DNA of 6,082 nucleotides from assembly GCA_934643435.1 (NCBI GenBank), contig CAKUCJ010000080.1:1-6082 (forward strand), written 5' to 3'. This DNA comes from an uncultured Collinsella sp. (GTDB taxonomy: Bacteria; Actinomycetota; Coriobacteriia; Coriobacteriales; Coriobacteriaceae). Shown one piece after another: positions 5,677-6,082 of this stretch (positions are counted from its first letter, which is position 1; each line of letters opens with the position of its first letter). A program made the translations under genes and the position numbers. A model generated the notes under the pieces. The model was not told where the DNA came from. It saw nothing but the letters and a program-made list of their open reading frames with translations, and made no database searches.

Positions 5677-5718
5677 AAAGGTAGATTTTTGGGACATGCC
5701 TAAAAATCTACTTTTTTT
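5677..5718 (+). terminator. Intrinsic terminator after the HdeD-yaiI operon
   Basis: GTAGATTTTTGGG (5681-5693) pairs with CCTAAAAATCTAC (5699-5711) around ACATG, with one G-U pair. The pairing can extend outward to 5677/5715. Seven T residues follow (5712-5718). It starts two bases after the yaiI stop. The apex reads GGGACATGCC, a core shared with other hairpins in the window, so it may be a repeat element used as a terminator. Confidence 0.82.
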
Positions 5719-5719
5719 C

Positions 5720-5748
5720 GTTTTGGGACAGCAGGCGCGCCCCAAAAC
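5720..5748. repeat. Inverted repeat GTTTTGGG/CCCAAAAC
   Basis: GTTTTGGG (5720-5727) pairs with CCCAAAAC (5741-5748) around a 13-base GC-rich loop beginning ACAGCAGG. It lies immediately after the terminator and again carries GGGACA at the stem-loop boundary. No T-tract follows on the plus strand. It is probably a second copy of the same kind of palindromic element. Confidence 0.55.
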
Positions 5749-5763
5749 CATAGCTCAACAAAT

Positions 5764-5830
5764 AACGGACTTCAAAATGCCGACCCCACCGCATTCGCAG
5801 GTATCGAGGATGGCAGTTTTGAAGTCCGTT
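5764..5830. terminator. Long hairpin, probable bidirectional terminator between convergent genes
   Basis: AACGGACTTCAAAA (5764-5777) and TTTTGAAGTCCGTT (5817-5830) pair perfectly. TGCC (5778-5781) then pairs with GGCA (5812-5815), leaving one bulged base and a 30-base loop. T-rich sequence follows on the plus strand (CCGTTTTGTTTGG), and the minus-strand exit is also T-rich (TTATTTGTTG), so it could end both the yaiI-side transcript and the exporter transcript. The long loop is unusual for a plain terminator and may mark a repeat element. Confidence 0.65.
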
Positions 5831-5843
5831 TTGTTTGGTCTAA

Positions 5844-6082
5844 TTAGAGGCCACAGGCGGACAAGATGAGGCCCCAGCCGGCGCCGATTACATACATCAT
5901 AACCAGGAACAGGGCGTTTTCGCGGGCGCTGCGATTGGTGCGGAACAGCACCAGGTAGCCCACGCCGGCGGAAATGAGTGTCCCGGCAAGCATCGGTGCC
6001 AGCTGCAGCGCGCCTTCGAGGTAAAGCTGCGTAATGACGACGCTGGCGGAGCAGTTGGGAATCAGGCCAACAAGTGCCGAAC
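5844..6082 (-). CDS. Partial membrane transporter, C-terminal 78 residues (ArsP_2-like 10-TM heavy-metal exporter)
   Basis: The minus-strand frame enters from the right edge, with its first complete codon at 6080-6078, and ends at TAA 5844-5846, giving 78 residues. It contains GLIPNCSASVVITQLYLEG (5-23), a conserved re-entrant or pore-like motif, then a helix APMLAGTLISAGVGYLVLF (28-46), a basic turn RTNRSAREN, and a last helix LFLVMMYVIGAGWGLILSACG. The 'GLIPNC-ASV-TQLYLEG' motif followed by 'LFRTNR' recalls the putative manganese/arsenic exporter family described as 10-TM heavy-metal exporters (ArsP_2). The metal substrate is not readable from this part. It is convergent with yaiI, with three stem-loops between them. 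The start and most of the gene lie beyond the window. Confidence 0.75.
   Translation of the reverse strand, partial: SALVGLIPNCSASVVITQLYLEGALQLAPMLAGTLISAGVGYLVLFRTNRSARENALFLVMMYVIGAGWGLILSACGL

Noticed and set aside
4905..5678. 257-codon minus-strand frame opposite the HdeD-like and yaiI genes
   Set aside because: His/Arg-rich composition typical of an antisense shadow in GC-rich coding DNA; both plus-strand genes have clear family motifs.

Overview
The window reads as a piece of a high-GC, gene-dense bacterial chromosome. Protein flavour (the M20 peptidase, the paired histidine phosphatases, the HdeD and YaiI proteins), GTG/TTG start options, strong GGAGG-type ribosome sites and GGGACA-type intergenic hairpins together suggest a gut Coriobacteriia actinobacterium, most likely Collinsella or a close relative. 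That assignment is inference; there is no rRNA or other marker in the window.

Layout from left to right: (1) positions 1-333, minus strand: the first 111 residues of a gene that runs off the left edge, possibly an AbiEi/DUF559-like accessory protein. (2) 488-1708 and 1748-2422, plus strand: an M20 metallopeptidase, then a shortened, signature-eroded DUF1015-like protein, 39 bases apart and probably co-transcribed. (3) 4355 down to 2425, minus strand: a nitroreductase followed by two tandem paralogous histidine phosphatases. This operon converges on the DUF1015-like gene with only two bases between the stop codons. (4) 4590-5675, plus strand: an HdeD-family membrane protein directly abutting a YaiI/YqxD-family protein. 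(5) 5844-6082, minus strand: the C-terminal 78 residues of a membrane protein resembling the 10-TM heavy-metal/manganese exporter family (ArsP_2-like).

Intergenic DNA is short but structured. A perfect 14-bp palindrome lies between the nitroreductase and the first phosphatase. Three consecutive stem-loops lie between yaiI and the convergent exporter gene; the first has a T-tract and is probably the HdeD-yaiI terminator, and the third looks like a two-way terminator. Three of the window's stem-loops share a GGGACA core at the apex on the same strand although their stems differ, which suggests a family of REP-like elements. A 10-bp dyad sits between two candidate Shine-Dalgarno sites of the peptidase gene.

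Most of the window is ordinary housekeeping or accessory metabolism. I see no CRISPR array, phage module, complete toxin-antitoxin pair or transposase. The points most worth a second look are the degenerate mini-DUF1015 protein, the shared-core hairpin family, the start-site dyad of the peptidase, the stop-sharing convergent junction and the edge gene at the left.
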